Shown here: positions 1 to 8,323 of the stretch, piece after piece
Numbering within the stretch: position 1 is the stretch's first letter
How the letters are laid out: the number at the start of each line of letters is the position of its first letter
Source: Burkholderiaceae bacterium
GTDB taxonomy: Bacteria; Pseudomonadota; Gammaproteobacteria; Burkholderiales; Burkholderiaceae
Direction of reading: 5' to 3'
Assembly (NCBI GenBank): GCA_021166835.1
Contig: JAJPEN010000062.1
Span: 62,001-126,000, forward strand
Length of the DNA: 64,000 nucleotides
Notes under the pieces: model-generated
The model's input: the letters and a program-made list of their open reading frames with translations, nothing else
The model's database searches: none
What the model was told of the DNA's origin: nothing
Made by a program: the position numbers and the translations under genes

Positions 1-514
1 CGACCAGGCCGAGCCAGGCGAGCGCGTAGTAGATCCAGACCGGCTGGCGCAGATCGAAGGTGAGCACGTTCTCGGCGCGCGTGTCGAGCACCTTGCTGCC
101 CATCATGATCGCGAACGCGGTCATCGCGAACAGCGTCAGCGCGCTGGCGAAGACGTCGAGCGCGCGCTGCCAGCGGCGCCCCAGCGCTCCCCAGACCAGG
201 TCGACCGTGATGTGCTCGCCGCGGTAGCCGGTGCCCGCCATGCCCCAGAAGATCAGCGTGGCGAGCAGCAGCCGGCCGATGTCGTAGGTGTCGGGGATCT
301 GCCACGCGAAGAAATAGCGCAGGATCACCGAGACGAAGGTGAGCGCGGTCACGACGGCGAGGAACCACGCCGCCGCGACCTCGATCGCATGGATGAAGCG
401 GTCGAGCGCCGGATGCGCGACCGCGGCGCCCGCCGGCGGCTGCCCGGCGCCGTCGGTCGGCGGCGGCGACGCGCCCGAGCCGGGCGTCCGCGGCGTCCCT
501 GCGCCGCTGGTCAC
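1..514 (-). CDS. dctQ: TRAP transporter small permease subunit, C-terminus beyond window
   Basis: Small membrane subunit of a tripartite ATP-independent periplasmic (TRAP) transporter, which links the binding protein to the large permease for uptake of an organic acid. Reading down from a GTG at 514 gives about 171 residues and the frame runs off the window edge. A Pro/Gly/Ala-rich N-terminus of about 35 residues is followed by hydrophobic segments near residues 42-68, 80-98 and 122-140, with the DctQ-like text TLIFWGMAGTGYRGEHITVD between them. The GTG start overlaps the dctP stop by 4 bases (GTGA), so the two are translationally coupled. The large subunit DctM would lie below position 1. 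The start is moderately secure because coupling supports it. Confidence 0.85.
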   Translation of the reverse strand, partial: MTSGAGTPRTPGSGASPPPTDGAGQPPAGAAVAHPALDRFIHAIEVAAAWFLAVVTALTFVSVILRYFFAWQIPDTYDIGRLLLATLIFWGMAGTGYRGEHITVDLVWGALGRRWQRALDVFASALTLFAMTAFAIMMGSKVLDTRAENVLTFDLRQPVWIYYALAWLGLV

Positions 515-1554
515 TTCGCCGCTGCGCCGTATTTCTCGAGCAGCGCCTCGAATTCCTTCATCGCCGCGTCGGGATCGACGCCGACCTTGCGCACGTTGTC
601 GGCCCACGCCTTGTGCAGCGGCTGCGCGGCCTTCTTCCACGCCGCCGTCTGCTCGGGCGAGATCGTGTACACCTCGTGCCCCGGCTCGGCGGCGAGCTTC
701 GCGATGCCGTCGTGCTCGAAATCGGCCCACGGCGAAGCGGCGCGCACCGCCCACTCGTTCGTGCAGTGATCGTCGATGACTTTCTTCTGCGAAGCGGACA
801 TCCGGTTGTACTTCGACTTGTTGAACACCATCGCGAAGGTGGTCGCGTACAGCGGCGCGTTCATGTGGTATTTCGTGACCTTGTCGATGCCGAACAGGAT
901 CACCGAGCCCCACGGGAAAGTGACCGCGTCGGCGACGCCCTTCTCGATGACGTCGCGCACCTCGGGAGCCGACGCCTGCACGTTGGTGCCGCCGAGCATC
1001 GTCACGAAGGTGGCCATCGTCGCGTGCGCCGGGCGGATCTTCATTCCCGAGACGTCCTCCGGCACCATGATCTTCTTCGTGCGCGAATGGAAGCTGCCCG
1101 GGTCGTGCACGAAGGCGAAGCAGAACTTCACGTCCTTCATCTCGCGCTCGGCGTACTTGCGATACCACTCGTCGATCGCCTGCGTGCCGCCCTTGGCGTT
1201 CGAGAGCAGGAACGGCAGCTCGCCGGCGCCGATGATCGGGAAGCGCCCCGGCTGATAGCCCGGGTTCACGTAGGTGAGGTCGGCGATGCCGTCGCGCGCC
1301 ATGTCGTAATGGTCGAAGGCCTTGCCCAGCTGCTGCGACGGGTAGACCTTCGAACGGATCGTCCCGTTCGACGCCTTCTCCACCGAGGCGCCCCACTCCT
1401 CGAGCGCCTTCTGCAACGGGTGCGACGGCGGCACCCAGTGCGAGATCTTCAGGTCAAAGGTCTGCTCCTGCGCGTACAGCGCGGGTGCCGTTGCGGCGAG
1501 CACGGCGGCCGCGGCGAACGCAGCGGCAACACGGTTCAGGCGAATCGTCGTCAT
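511..1554 (-). CDS. dctP: TRAP transporter substrate-binding protein (DctP family)
   Basis: Periplasmic solute-binding subunit of a TRAP transporter, 347 aa. A signal peptide covers about residues 1-28 (Arg-containing start, Ala-rich core, cleavage near ALYAQ). The mature part carries the family pattern: KISHWVPPSHPLQKALEEWG near the N-terminus, SKVYPSQQLGKAFDHYDM, and an Arg-containing ligand segment around VSGMKIRPAHATMATFVTMLGG. A strong ribosome site (GGAGGAG) lies just before the ATG at 1554. It is followed by dctQ with a 4-base overlap and preceded by a HAAT-type ABC binding protein. The ligand cannot be read from sequence; in this setting (acyl-CoA ligases, IorAB) an aromatic or aryl-keto acid is plausible but is inference. 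Confidence 0.93.
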   Translation of the reverse strand: MTTIRLNRVAAAFAAAAVLAATAPALYAQEQTFDLKISHWVPPSHPLQKALEEWGASVEKASNGTIRSKVYPSQQLGKAFDHYDMARDGIADLTYVNPGYQPGRFPIIGAGELPFLLSNAKGGTQAIDEWYRKYAEREMKDVKFCFAFVHDPGSFHSRTKKIMVPEDVSGMKIRPAHATMATFVTMLGGTNVQASAPEVRDVIEKGVADAVTFPWGSVILFGIDKVTKYHMNAPLYATTFAMVFNKSKYNRMSASQKKVIDDHCTNEWAVRAASPWADFEHDGIAKLAAEPGHEVYTISPEQTAAWKKAAQPLHKAWADNVRKVGVDPDAAMKEFEALLEKYGAAAK

Positions 1555-1594
1555 CGGGTATCTCCTCCCTGTTACGGGGCCGCGTCGTGCGACC

Positions 1595-2827
1595 TTACTT
1601 GTTGGCGACCAGCGGGCACTTCCCTTCGCTCATCGGGCGGAAGGCCTGATCGGCCGGCACCGACGAGAGCAGCTTGAAGTAATCCCATTCCTCCTTCGAT
1701 TCTTCGGGCGACTTCACCTGGAACAGGTACATCGGGTGCAGCTTGCGGCCGTCCTCGCGGATGCGGCCCTTGCCGAACAGCGGATCCTCGGTGGGCATCG
1801 CCTTCATCGCGGCGACGATCGCCCTGCCGTCCTCCGCGTTGCCGACCTTGTCGACCGCTTTCAGATAATGCAACACGCCGGCGTAGACGCCGGCCTGCAT
1901 GTCGTTGGGCATCGCGTGGTTGTGCGCACGCTTGCGGAACTCGCGCGACCATTTGCGCGTGCCGTCGTTCATGTCCCAGTAGAACGGGTTGACCAGCAGC
2001 GCGCCCTTCGCCGCCGCCAGCCCGAGCGCCGGCACGTTGTTGATGCCGAAGATCAGGGGCGCGATCGTCTGCTTCGCCGGCAGCCCGAACTCGGCTGCCT
2101 GCTTCATCGACGTCGTCGTGTCGCCGCCCGCCACGGCGAGACCCACCACGTCGGCGCCCGACGACTGCGCGCCGATCAGGAACGACGAGTAGTCCATCGT
2201 GCCGATCGGCGCGCGCACCGCGCCGAGCACCTTGCCGCCGCCGCTCTTCACCTCGTCGGAGGCCTGCTTCTCGAGATCGTGGCCGAAAGCGTAGTCCGCC
2301 GTGATGAAGAACCAGCTCTTGCCGCCGCGCTGCATCACCGCCTTCGCCAGCGAATGACCGTACGACCAGGTGTCGTAAGTCCAATGCACCGTGTTCGGCG
2401 AGCACTTCGAACCGGTGAGCTCGGCCGAGCCCGCGCCGGAACCGATCATCACCTTGTTCTTGTCGCGCACGACGTCGCTGACGGCAAAGGCCACTGCCGA
2501 GTTCGGCAGGTCGGCGATCATGTTCACGCCATCCTCGTCGATCCAGCGACGCGCGATCGCGCTGCCGACGTCGGGCTTGTTCTGGTGGTCGGCGGAGACG
2601 ACCTCCACCGTGCGCCCGGCCGCCTTGCCGCCGTAGTCCTCGACCGCCATCTTCGCGGCGAGCACCGAACCCAGCCCCTGGAAGTCGGCGTAGACGCTCG
2701 ACTGGTCGTTCATGACGCCGATGCGGATCGGCTTGCCCTGCGCGAAAGCGCCGGCTGCGACGAGCGAGGCCGCCGCGGCGGCAACGGTGGCGGCGGCGGC
2801 TAGAACGGTTCGGCGCGTCGGGATCAT
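1595..2827 (-). CDS. Branched-chain-type ABC transporter substrate-binding protein (lone)
   Basis: Periplasmic receptor of the LivJ-like HAAT family, 410 aa, with a long Ala-rich signal peptide ending near AGAFAQ (about residue 29). Mature start IRIGVMNDQSSVYADFQGLGS, then the type I periplasmic-binding pattern (VDYGG-like AVEDYGGKAAGRTVEVV, SADHQNKPDVGSAIARRW). The start at 2827 has a GAGGAGG ribosome site; the open frame extends upstream but overlaps iorB and shows no plausible start. No permease or ATPase is directly adjacent, so it must use one of the HAAT permease sets further upstream in the same block or one elsewhere. It lies between iorB and dctP. Ligand unknown; many relatives bind aromatic acids rather than amino acids. 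Confidence 0.9.
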   Translation of the reverse strand: MIPTRRTVLAAAATVAAAAASLVAAGAFAQGKPIRIGVMNDQSSVYADFQGLGSVLAAKMAVEDYGGKAAGRTVEVVSADHQNKPDVGSAIARRWIDEDGVNMIADLPNSAVAFAVSDVVRDKNKVMIGSGAGSAELTGSKCSPNTVHWTYDTWSYGHSLAKAVMQRGGKSWFFITADYAFGHDLEKQASDEVKSGGGKVLGAVRAPIGTMDYSSFLIGAQSSGADVVGLAVAGGDTTTSMKQAAEFGLPAKQTIAPLIFGINNVPALGLAAAKGALLVNPFYWDMNDGTRKWSREFRKRAHNHAMPNDMQAGVYAGVLHYLKAVDKVGNAEDGRAIVAAMKAMPTEDPLFGKGRIREDGRKLHPMYLFQVKSPEESKEEWDYFKLLSSVPADQAFRPMSEGKCPLVANK

Positions 2828-2910
2828 TGCAGTGCCTCCTCGTTGGCGATCCGGGAGCTTAACGCGCCCGGCAGCCACCGCGAATAGGGGTAGTGCCGAA
2901 TCCGGGAGAA

Positions 2911-4482
2911 TCAATGCAGCGCATTCACGCGCTCGCGCAGGAGGTTTCCGGCGTCGTCGGCGAGCGCCGCCTCGTGCAGTTCGCGCAGTATCGACGCGGC
3001 GTTCCCGCGTCCTTCCAGCCGCTCGCAGCACGCCATCAACGTCGCGAAGTTGCGGCTGCCGCGCTCGTGCGTGTCGCCGTAGCCCTTCACCAGCCGCTGG
3101 CAGCGAACGATCTCCACGGCGAGCGCGCGATCCGAAGACGCAACGCGGTCGACGCGCTCGAGCCACTGCTCGATCTGCGCGTTCTCGCGCTGGTAGCGCA
3201 GCGTCGAGCGGCGCCAGCGCCGCATCGACGCGATCGTGCGCAGCATCAGGAAGCCGCCGAGCGAAGTCGTCGGCACCACGCGGCCCTTCGTCGTGAGGCG
3301 CTCGACCAGGTGCCTCGCGGGGCCGGGCTTCAGCAGCCACCGCCCCATCCAGGCGGGCACGGTGTCGGCGATCTCCTCGAGTCTCGGATGCATGAACTCG
3401 TCGATCGACAGAACGGTGTCGCCCGCAGTACGCACTTCGGCCCGCACGCGCTCGAAACGCTTCGATCGCGTCTTCAGGTCGGCGACGCGGATCGTGTCCT
3501 CGTAGCTCATCCACAGCGCGAGATGCCGCGCGACCGCCTCGAGCAGCGCGTCGTCGCCGTGACGCGCGATGCGCGCGAGGCGATCGAGGTACGAGGCCGC
3601 GTACTCGGGGTCCTGGTAGTCGAGCAGCCGACGCACGCCCTCGGTGGCCGTCGGGCGCACGGCCTCGCCGAGCTCCTCGCGCAGGCGAGCGAGCAGCCGG
3701 GCGACGCAGGGGTCGGCGTGCGCGGCCGGCGCTTCGGCCATGGCCGGGCGCGCCGCGGCACGCGGCCCTTCGGGCGACGCCTTCGCACGATCGAAGCCTT
3801 CAGCGAACGCGCGCAGACTGCCCTCGACGCCGACGCCGCCGCGGCGGATCGTCTCCTCGAACTGCGCTCGCCCGAAAGGCAGAACGCCTTCGCCGCTCAG
3901 CGCGCCGAAGATCACGGCGCTGAGCACGCTTCCCGTGCGTTCGGCCGTCTCGGCCATGTCGAAGCGCACGAAGCGGCGGGCCACGCTCGCGCATGCCTGC
4001 TCCATGAGCGCGGCGTCGCGCGCGCCGTCGCCCATCGCCGACTTCTCCGGAATCGACAGCACCCGGTGCGTCGAGGCGATCAGCGTCGTGCGATCGGGTG
4101 TCACGAAGCCGCGCTGCACGGCGCGCGCCGCTTCCATCAGCTCGGACGCAACGACGACGTCGACGTCGCCCGGCGCGGGCATCAGCGCGAGCAGCGGCGC
4201 AGCGCCGTCGCGCTCGGCCCGCTCGCGGGGGAACATCTCGACGTAGTAGATGGTGGCGCCGGTGCGCTGCGCGACGCCCGCGACCGACGTGGCCTGCGCG
4301 ACGTAGCCGTTGTGCTCGGCGAGATCGACGATCCAGTCGGCGAGCACGCCGCCGCCCTCGCCGCCCATCGCGAAGATCGCGATGCTCAAAGGGCGCACGA
4401 CGGCGTTTCGCTGGCCGGTGTCCGCTTCCCGCGCGCCCGCTCGCGCCTCCTGTTCCACGCGCTCGGCTTCGAAGAGCGGCAT
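2911..4482 (-). CDS. iorB: Indolepyruvate:ferredoxin oxidoreductase, beta subunit
   Basis: Gamma-type partner of IorA in an aryl-2-oxoacid:ferredoxin oxidoreductase that converts arylpyruvates to aryl-acetyl-CoA with reduced ferredoxin. 523 aa, of the long proteobacterial IorB type: an N-terminal 2-oxoacid oxidoreductase gamma domain (residues about 20-225, with IAIFAMGGEGGGVLADWIV and GVAQRTGATIYYVEMF) and a C-terminal DUF6537-like extension of about 290 residues containing SYEDTIRVADLKTRSKRFERV. The ATG at 4482 starts 2 bases after the iorA stop, so the two genes are coupled. The longer open frame upstream lies inside iorA in another frame and is not coding. Family assignment is firm; the in vivo substrate is not. 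Confidence 0.92.
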   Translation of the reverse strand: MPLFEAERVEQEARAGAREADTGQRNAVVRPLSIAIFAMGGEGGGVLADWIVDLAEHNGYVAQATSVAGVAQRTGATIYYVEMFPRERAERDGAAPLLALMPAPGDVDVVVASELMEAARAVQRGFVTPDRTTLIASTHRVLSIPEKSAMGDGARDAALMEQACASVARRFVRFDMAETAERTGSVLSAVIFGALSGEGVLPFGRAQFEETIRRGGVGVEGSLRAFAEGFDRAKASPEGPRAAARPAMAEAPAAHADPCVARLLARLREELGEAVRPTATEGVRRLLDYQDPEYAASYLDRLARIARHGDDALLEAVARHLALWMSYEDTIRVADLKTRSKRFERVRAEVRTAGDTVLSIDEFMHPRLEEIADTVPAWMGRWLLKPGPARHLVERLTTKGRVVPTTSLGGFLMLRTIASMRRWRRSTLRYQRENAQIEQWLERVDRVASSDRALAVEIVRCQRLVKGYGDTHERGSRNFATLMACCERLEGRGNAASILRELHEAALADDAGNLLRERVNALH

Positions 4483-4484
4483 CG

Positions 4485-6641
4485 TCAGATCGCGGTCGCG
4501 GCGAGCCGGCGATCGGTGCGCCGCTGCAGGGCGCGGATGACGGCGTTGCGCACCCGGTGCACGAAGCGATCGAAAGCTCGCGGATTGTGGACGACGCCGG
4601 CGCGATAGAACGACGGGCACAGCACCGCAGCGTGCGACACCTCGCCGCACATGCCGCAGCCCACGCAGCTCTGCTCGACGTGCGCGACCGGGTCGGTGCG
4701 CAGCGGATCGGGATTCGGCTTCACGGTGAGCGACGGGCAGCCGGAGATGCGGATGCACGAATGATCACCGGTGCAGGTGTCGGGATCGACGCCGAAGCGC
4801 TCGCGCACCACGCGCTCGCCGGCGGCGATCGCCTTCCTCTTCTGCGGCTTCTCGCGACGCTGCCGGTTCAGCATGCATTCGGACTGCGCGACGATGACCT
4901 TCGGGCCCTTCTCGCGCGTGGTCAATGCCTCGCGCAGCGCCTCGCGCATCGCGCCGACGTCGTAGGTGCGACGGATCGTGCGCACCCATTTCACCCCGAC
5001 GCCGCGCACCGCCGTCTCGATCGGATGCTGCGTGCTGCGGTTTCGCGTGATCGCCTTCGACGAGAGCAGGTCCTGTCCGCCGGTGGCCGCCGTGTAGTTG
5101 TTGTCGATGATCAGCGCCACCTGGTCGCTCTCGTTGAACACGGCGTTGGCCACCCCGCTGGTGAGCCCGTTGTGCCAGAAGCCGCCGTCGCCCATCACGC
5201 TGATCGCGCGTTTTCCGGCAGACGAGCCGAGCGCGGAGGCGGCCGCCGCGCCCAGGCCGTAGCCCATCGTCGTGTTGCCGATGTTGAACGGCGGCAGGAT
5301 CGAGAACAGGTGGCAGCCGATGTCGGAGCTCACGTGATGCTCGCCGAGTTCGCGCTGCACGAGCTTCATCGCGGCGAATACCGGGCGCTCGGGGCATCCG
5401 GTGCAGAAGCCGGGCGTGCGCGGCTGCACCTGGCCGGCGAGCTGCCTTTGCGCATCGGCGAGCAGCGCCGCGGTCTCGGGCGCGGGTTGCCCCGCTGCCG
5501 GCGCGACGATGCCCGGCGCATGCGTCGCGAAGAACGCGCGCAGCCCGTCGACCAGCACCGATGGCGTGTACTCGCCCGCGATCGGCAGAAGACCCTTGCC
5601 GAGCACACGGGTCGGCAGCTCGACGTTGCGCAGCGACGCGGCGATCGCCTGCTCGATGAAGTTCGGCTGCCCCTCCTCGACGACGAGCACGGCGCGCTTG
5701 CCGGCGCAGAAGCGCGCGAGCTCCTCGTCGACCAGCGGGTAGGTGACGTTGAGCACGTACAGCGGCACGCTCGTGCGGCCGTAGACGTCGGCCAGGCCGA
5801 GACGCTCGAGCGCGCGCACCAGCGTGTTGTACAGGCCGCCCTGCACGACGATGCCGACGTCGCGCTCGTTCTCGGCGAAGAACTCGTTCAGGCCGCGCTC
5901 GCGGATGAAGCGCACCGCGGCCGGCCAGCGCTGCTCGACCTTCTCGCGCTCGTGCAGGAAGCTCGCCGGCGGCAGGACGATGCGGTCGACGTCGCGCCGC
6001 GGGTTCTCCAGCGCGTCGGCGAGCGCGAACGGCGAACGGCGGTTGTCCTTGGCGACGAAGCGGCCGTGCAGGTGGCACGCGCGGATGCGCAGCTCGAGCA
6101 TCACCGGCGTGCGGCTCGCCTCCGACAGCTCGAACGCGTCCTCCACCGCCTTCACGATCGACGGCAGGTTCGGGCGCGGATCGAGCAGCCACACCTGCGA
6201 CTTCATCGCGAAGGCGTGGCTTCGCTCCTGCATGATGCTCGAGCCGTCGCCGTAGTCTTCGCCGACGATGATCAGCGCGCCGCCGGTGACGCCGCCCGAG
6301 GCCAGGTTGGCGATCGCGTCGGACGCGACGTTGATGCCGACCGGCGCCTTGAAGGTGACGGCGCCGCGCAGCGGGTAGTTCACCGACGCGGCGAGCGTCG
6401 CCGCGGCGGTGGCCTCGTTGGCGCTGTTCTCGAAACGGATGCCGAGCTCGTCGAGCACTTCGCGCGCATCGGCGAGCACGTCCATCAGATGCGAGATCGG
6501 CGCACCCTGATAGCCGGCCACGTAGGCGACGCCCGACTGCAGCAGTGCCTTCGTGACCGCCAGGATTCCCTCGCCGACGAACTCCTCGCCGGCGCCCAGG
6601 CGCAGCTTGCCGACTTCCTGGGTGAACGAACGCTCTGCCAT
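4485..6641 (-). CDS. iorA: Indolepyruvate:ferredoxin oxidoreductase, alpha subunit
   Basis: Thiamine-diphosphate-dependent subunit of IorAB, 718 aa. The N-terminal pyrimidine-binding domain includes GYQGAPISHLMDVLADAREV; the central part has the transketolase-like core; the ThDP/Mg motif is GDGGFWHNGLTSGVANAVFN with the downstream NNYTAATGGQ, near residues 470-510. The C-terminus holds ferredoxin-type Cys clusters (CTGDHSCIRISGC and CVGCGMCGEVSHAAVLC). The ATG at 6641 has GGGAG about 10 bases upstream. The frame stays open upstream through a 27-bp tandem repeat with a Pro/Ala/Glu-rich reading, but that extension has no family counterpart that I recognise. Reduced ferredoxin from this enzyme could feed a low-potential reaction such as benzoyl-CoA reduction (inference). 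Confidence 0.93.
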   Translation of the reverse strand: MAERSFTQEVGKLRLGAGEEFVGEGILAVTKALLQSGVAYVAGYQGAPISHLMDVLADAREVLDELGIRFENSANEATAAATLAASVNYPLRGAVTFKAPVGINVASDAIANLASGGVTGGALIIVGEDYGDGSSIMQERSHAFAMKSQVWLLDPRPNLPSIVKAVEDAFELSEASRTPVMLELRIRACHLHGRFVAKDNRRSPFALADALENPRRDVDRIVLPPASFLHEREKVEQRWPAAVRFIRERGLNEFFAENERDVGIVVQGGLYNTLVRALERLGLADVYGRTSVPLYVLNVTYPLVDEELARFCAGKRAVLVVEEGQPNFIEQAIAASLRNVELPTRVLGKGLLPIAGEYTPSVLVDGLRAFFATHAPGIVAPAAGQPAPETAALLADAQRQLAGQVQPRTPGFCTGCPERPVFAAMKLVQRELGEHHVSSDIGCHLFSILPPFNIGNTTMGYGLGAAAASALGSSAGKRAISVMGDGGFWHNGLTSGVANAVFNESDQVALIIDNNYTAATGGQDLLSSKAITRNRSTQHPIETAVRGVGVKWVRTIRRTYDVGAMREALREALTTREKGPKVIVAQSECMLNRQRREKPQKRKAIAAGERVVRERFGVDPDTCTGDHSCIRISGCPSLTVKPNPDPLRTDPVAHVEQSCVGCGMCGEVSHAAVLCPSFYRAGVVHNPRAFDRFVHRVRNAVIRALQRRTDRRLAATAI

Positions 6642-6667
6642 CGCTGCAATGCTCCCGCCGGCGACGC

Positions 6668-6720
6668 GCGCCGGTTCATCCTCGCCGGCGGCAGGCGCCG
6701 GTTCACTCTCGCCGGCGGCA
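6668..6720. repeat. 27-bp tandem repeat, two copies, between ligase and iorA
   Basis: Two 26-base units (6668-6693 and 6695-6720) at an offset of 27 differ by two bases; each runs GCGCCGGTTCA...TCGCCGGCGGCA. A partial third unit may precede them near 6655. The repeat fills most of the gap between the ligase stop (6742) and iorA. Because 27 is a multiple of three, the array keeps the iorA frame open upstream and would encode a repeated Pro-Ala-Ala-Gly-Glu type peptide, but I place the start after it. Confidence 0.85.
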
Positions 6721-6741
6721 CGCCGGCTCGGCGATCCCTGC

Positions 6742-8259
6742 CTACGTTCCCTTCCACGCGTCGCGCAACGCGGCCTTCTGCACCTTGCCCACCGGCGTGC
6801 GCGGAAGCGCGTCGACGAAGCGCACGTGACGCGGAACCTTGAATGCGCCGATCGACGCACGACAATGCGCGATCAGTTCCTCGGCGCTGAGCGCGGCCCC
6901 GCTGCGCAGGACCGCGATCGCGGCGACCGCCTCGCCCAGGCGGTCGTCGGGCACGCCGATGACGGCGACTTCGGCGATCGCCGGATGCCGTGCGAGCACG
7001 GCCTCGACATCGACCGAATATACATTCTCCCCGCCGGAGATGATCAAGTCCTTCTTGCGATCGAGGATGGTCAGTCGGCCGTCGGCGTCGAGCGCACCGA
7101 CGTCGCCGGTGTGGAACCAGCCTTCGCGCAGCGCCGCCGCGGTCTCCGCCGGCCGCTCGTGATAGCCGAGCATGACGCCCGGCGCACGCACGACCACTTC
7201 GCCCGGCTGCCCCCTCGGGCACTCGGCGCCGTCGTCGTCGACGATGCGCAGCTCGACGCCCACCAGCGGACGACCGGCCGACCCGAGGATCGCCGGATCG
7301 TCGGCGGCGATGCCGGCGCGATGCTCGTCGTCGCCGAGGATCGTCAGGATCGGCGCCGTCTCGGTCAGGCCGTAGGCCTGGTGGAACTGCGCGTTCGGGA
7401 AGAACCGCATCGCCGCGCGCATCCACGACACCGGCATCGGCGACGAGCCGTAGAAGAGCACGCGCAGCGACGAGCGGTCGAAGCGCTGCGCGTCCGGCTC
7501 GTCGAGAACCATCTTCAGCATGGTGGGTACCACCGTCGTGAACGCGATGCGGCGGCGCTCGATCGTCTCGAGCAGGCCCAGCGGGGTGAACTGGCGCAGA
7601 TACACGTGCGTGCCGCCGAGCAGCGTCGTGATGTTGCTGCACAACGCCGCCGCGTGGAACATCGGTGCGACGGTGAGCGTGACGTCGCCGGGACGGATGC
7701 CGAGCGCGAGACCGATCTGCATCGCGTTGAAGGCGAGATTGCGGTGCGACAGCCGCACGCCCTTGCTGCGACCGGTGGTGCCGCCGGTATACAGCACCAG
7801 CGCCTCGTCGTTCCCGTCGGCGTCGCGCATGTCGGCCGGCGCAGCGCGCATCACGCGCTCCTCGTAGGCGTGCGCGTCGACGACCACGATCCGCGCGTGC
7901 CAGGCCGCGAGCGCGGGGTCGTCGAATCGGGCGGCGAGTTCCGCATCGACGAGCACGAGCACGCAGCCGGCGTCGTCGAGCACCTCGGCGATCTCGCGCG
8001 CCGCGAGCCGCCAGTTCACCGGCACCGGAACGGCGCCGCTCCAGTGTCCGGCCCACAGCGCTTCGGCCTGCCGGAAACCGTTCTTCATCAGCAGGCCGAA
8101 GCGCGTACCGGCGACGGCGCCGAGCGCGCCGAGCATCCCGGCGGTGCGTCGTATCCGCTTGAACCACTGCGACCACGTCAGCACGCACTCGTCGTCGAGC
8201 AGCGCGGTGCGCGAGCCGTGCACGCGCGCCGTCTCGTTCAGCAGCCGGGCCAGGTTCAT
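6742..8259 (-). CDS. AMP-dependent acyl-CoA synthetase/ligase
   Basis: ATP-dependent CoA ligase of the ANL superfamily, 505 aa, which adenylates a carboxylic acid and transfers it to CoA. The P-loop-like motif YTGGTTGRSKGV lies near residues 157-168, the A5-type motif YGLTETAP near 305, the hinge/A8 region TGDVGALDADGRLTILDRKKDLIISGGENVYS near 395-425, and the C-terminal catalytic Lys in RTPVGKVQKAALRD near 490. Length and motifs fit medium-chain or aromatic/cyclohexane carboxylate CoA ligases; the substrate cannot be assigned. It sits between the core-MetE gene and iorA in one co-directional block. Confidence 0.9.
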   Translation of the reverse strand: MNLARLLNETARVHGSRTALLDDECVLTWSQWFKRIRRTAGMLGALGAVAGTRFGLLMKNGFRQAEALWAGHWSGAVPVPVNWRLAAREIAEVLDDAGCVLVLVDAELAARFDDPALAAWHARIVVVDAHAYEERVMRAAPADMRDADGNDEALVLYTGGTTGRSKGVRLSHRNLAFNAMQIGLALGIRPGDVTLTVAPMFHAAALCSNITTLLGGTHVYLRQFTPLGLLETIERRRIAFTTVVPTMLKMVLDEPDAQRFDRSSLRVLFYGSSPMPVSWMRAAMRFFPNAQFHQAYGLTETAPILTILGDDEHRAGIAADDPAILGSAGRPLVGVELRIVDDDGAECPRGQPGEVVVRAPGVMLGYHERPAETAAALREGWFHTGDVGALDADGRLTILDRKKDLIISGGENVYSVDVEAVLARHPAIAEVAVIGVPDDRLGEAVAAIAVLRSGAALSAEELIAHCRASIGAFKVPRHVRFVDALPRTPVGKVQKAALRDAWKGT

Positions 8260-8323
8260 CGGTGCAGCCTCCCCTTCGACCCCGTACGCGGGATACCGAA
8301 CGCGGTTCGTCCGATGGACGCGC

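Noticed and set aside
4098..6842. Very long plus-strand open frame (914 codons) opposite iorA and iorB
   Set aside because: It is antisense to clearly recognisable iorA and iorB, is Arg-rich with no domain, and arises from low stop-codon frequency in G+C-rich DNA.
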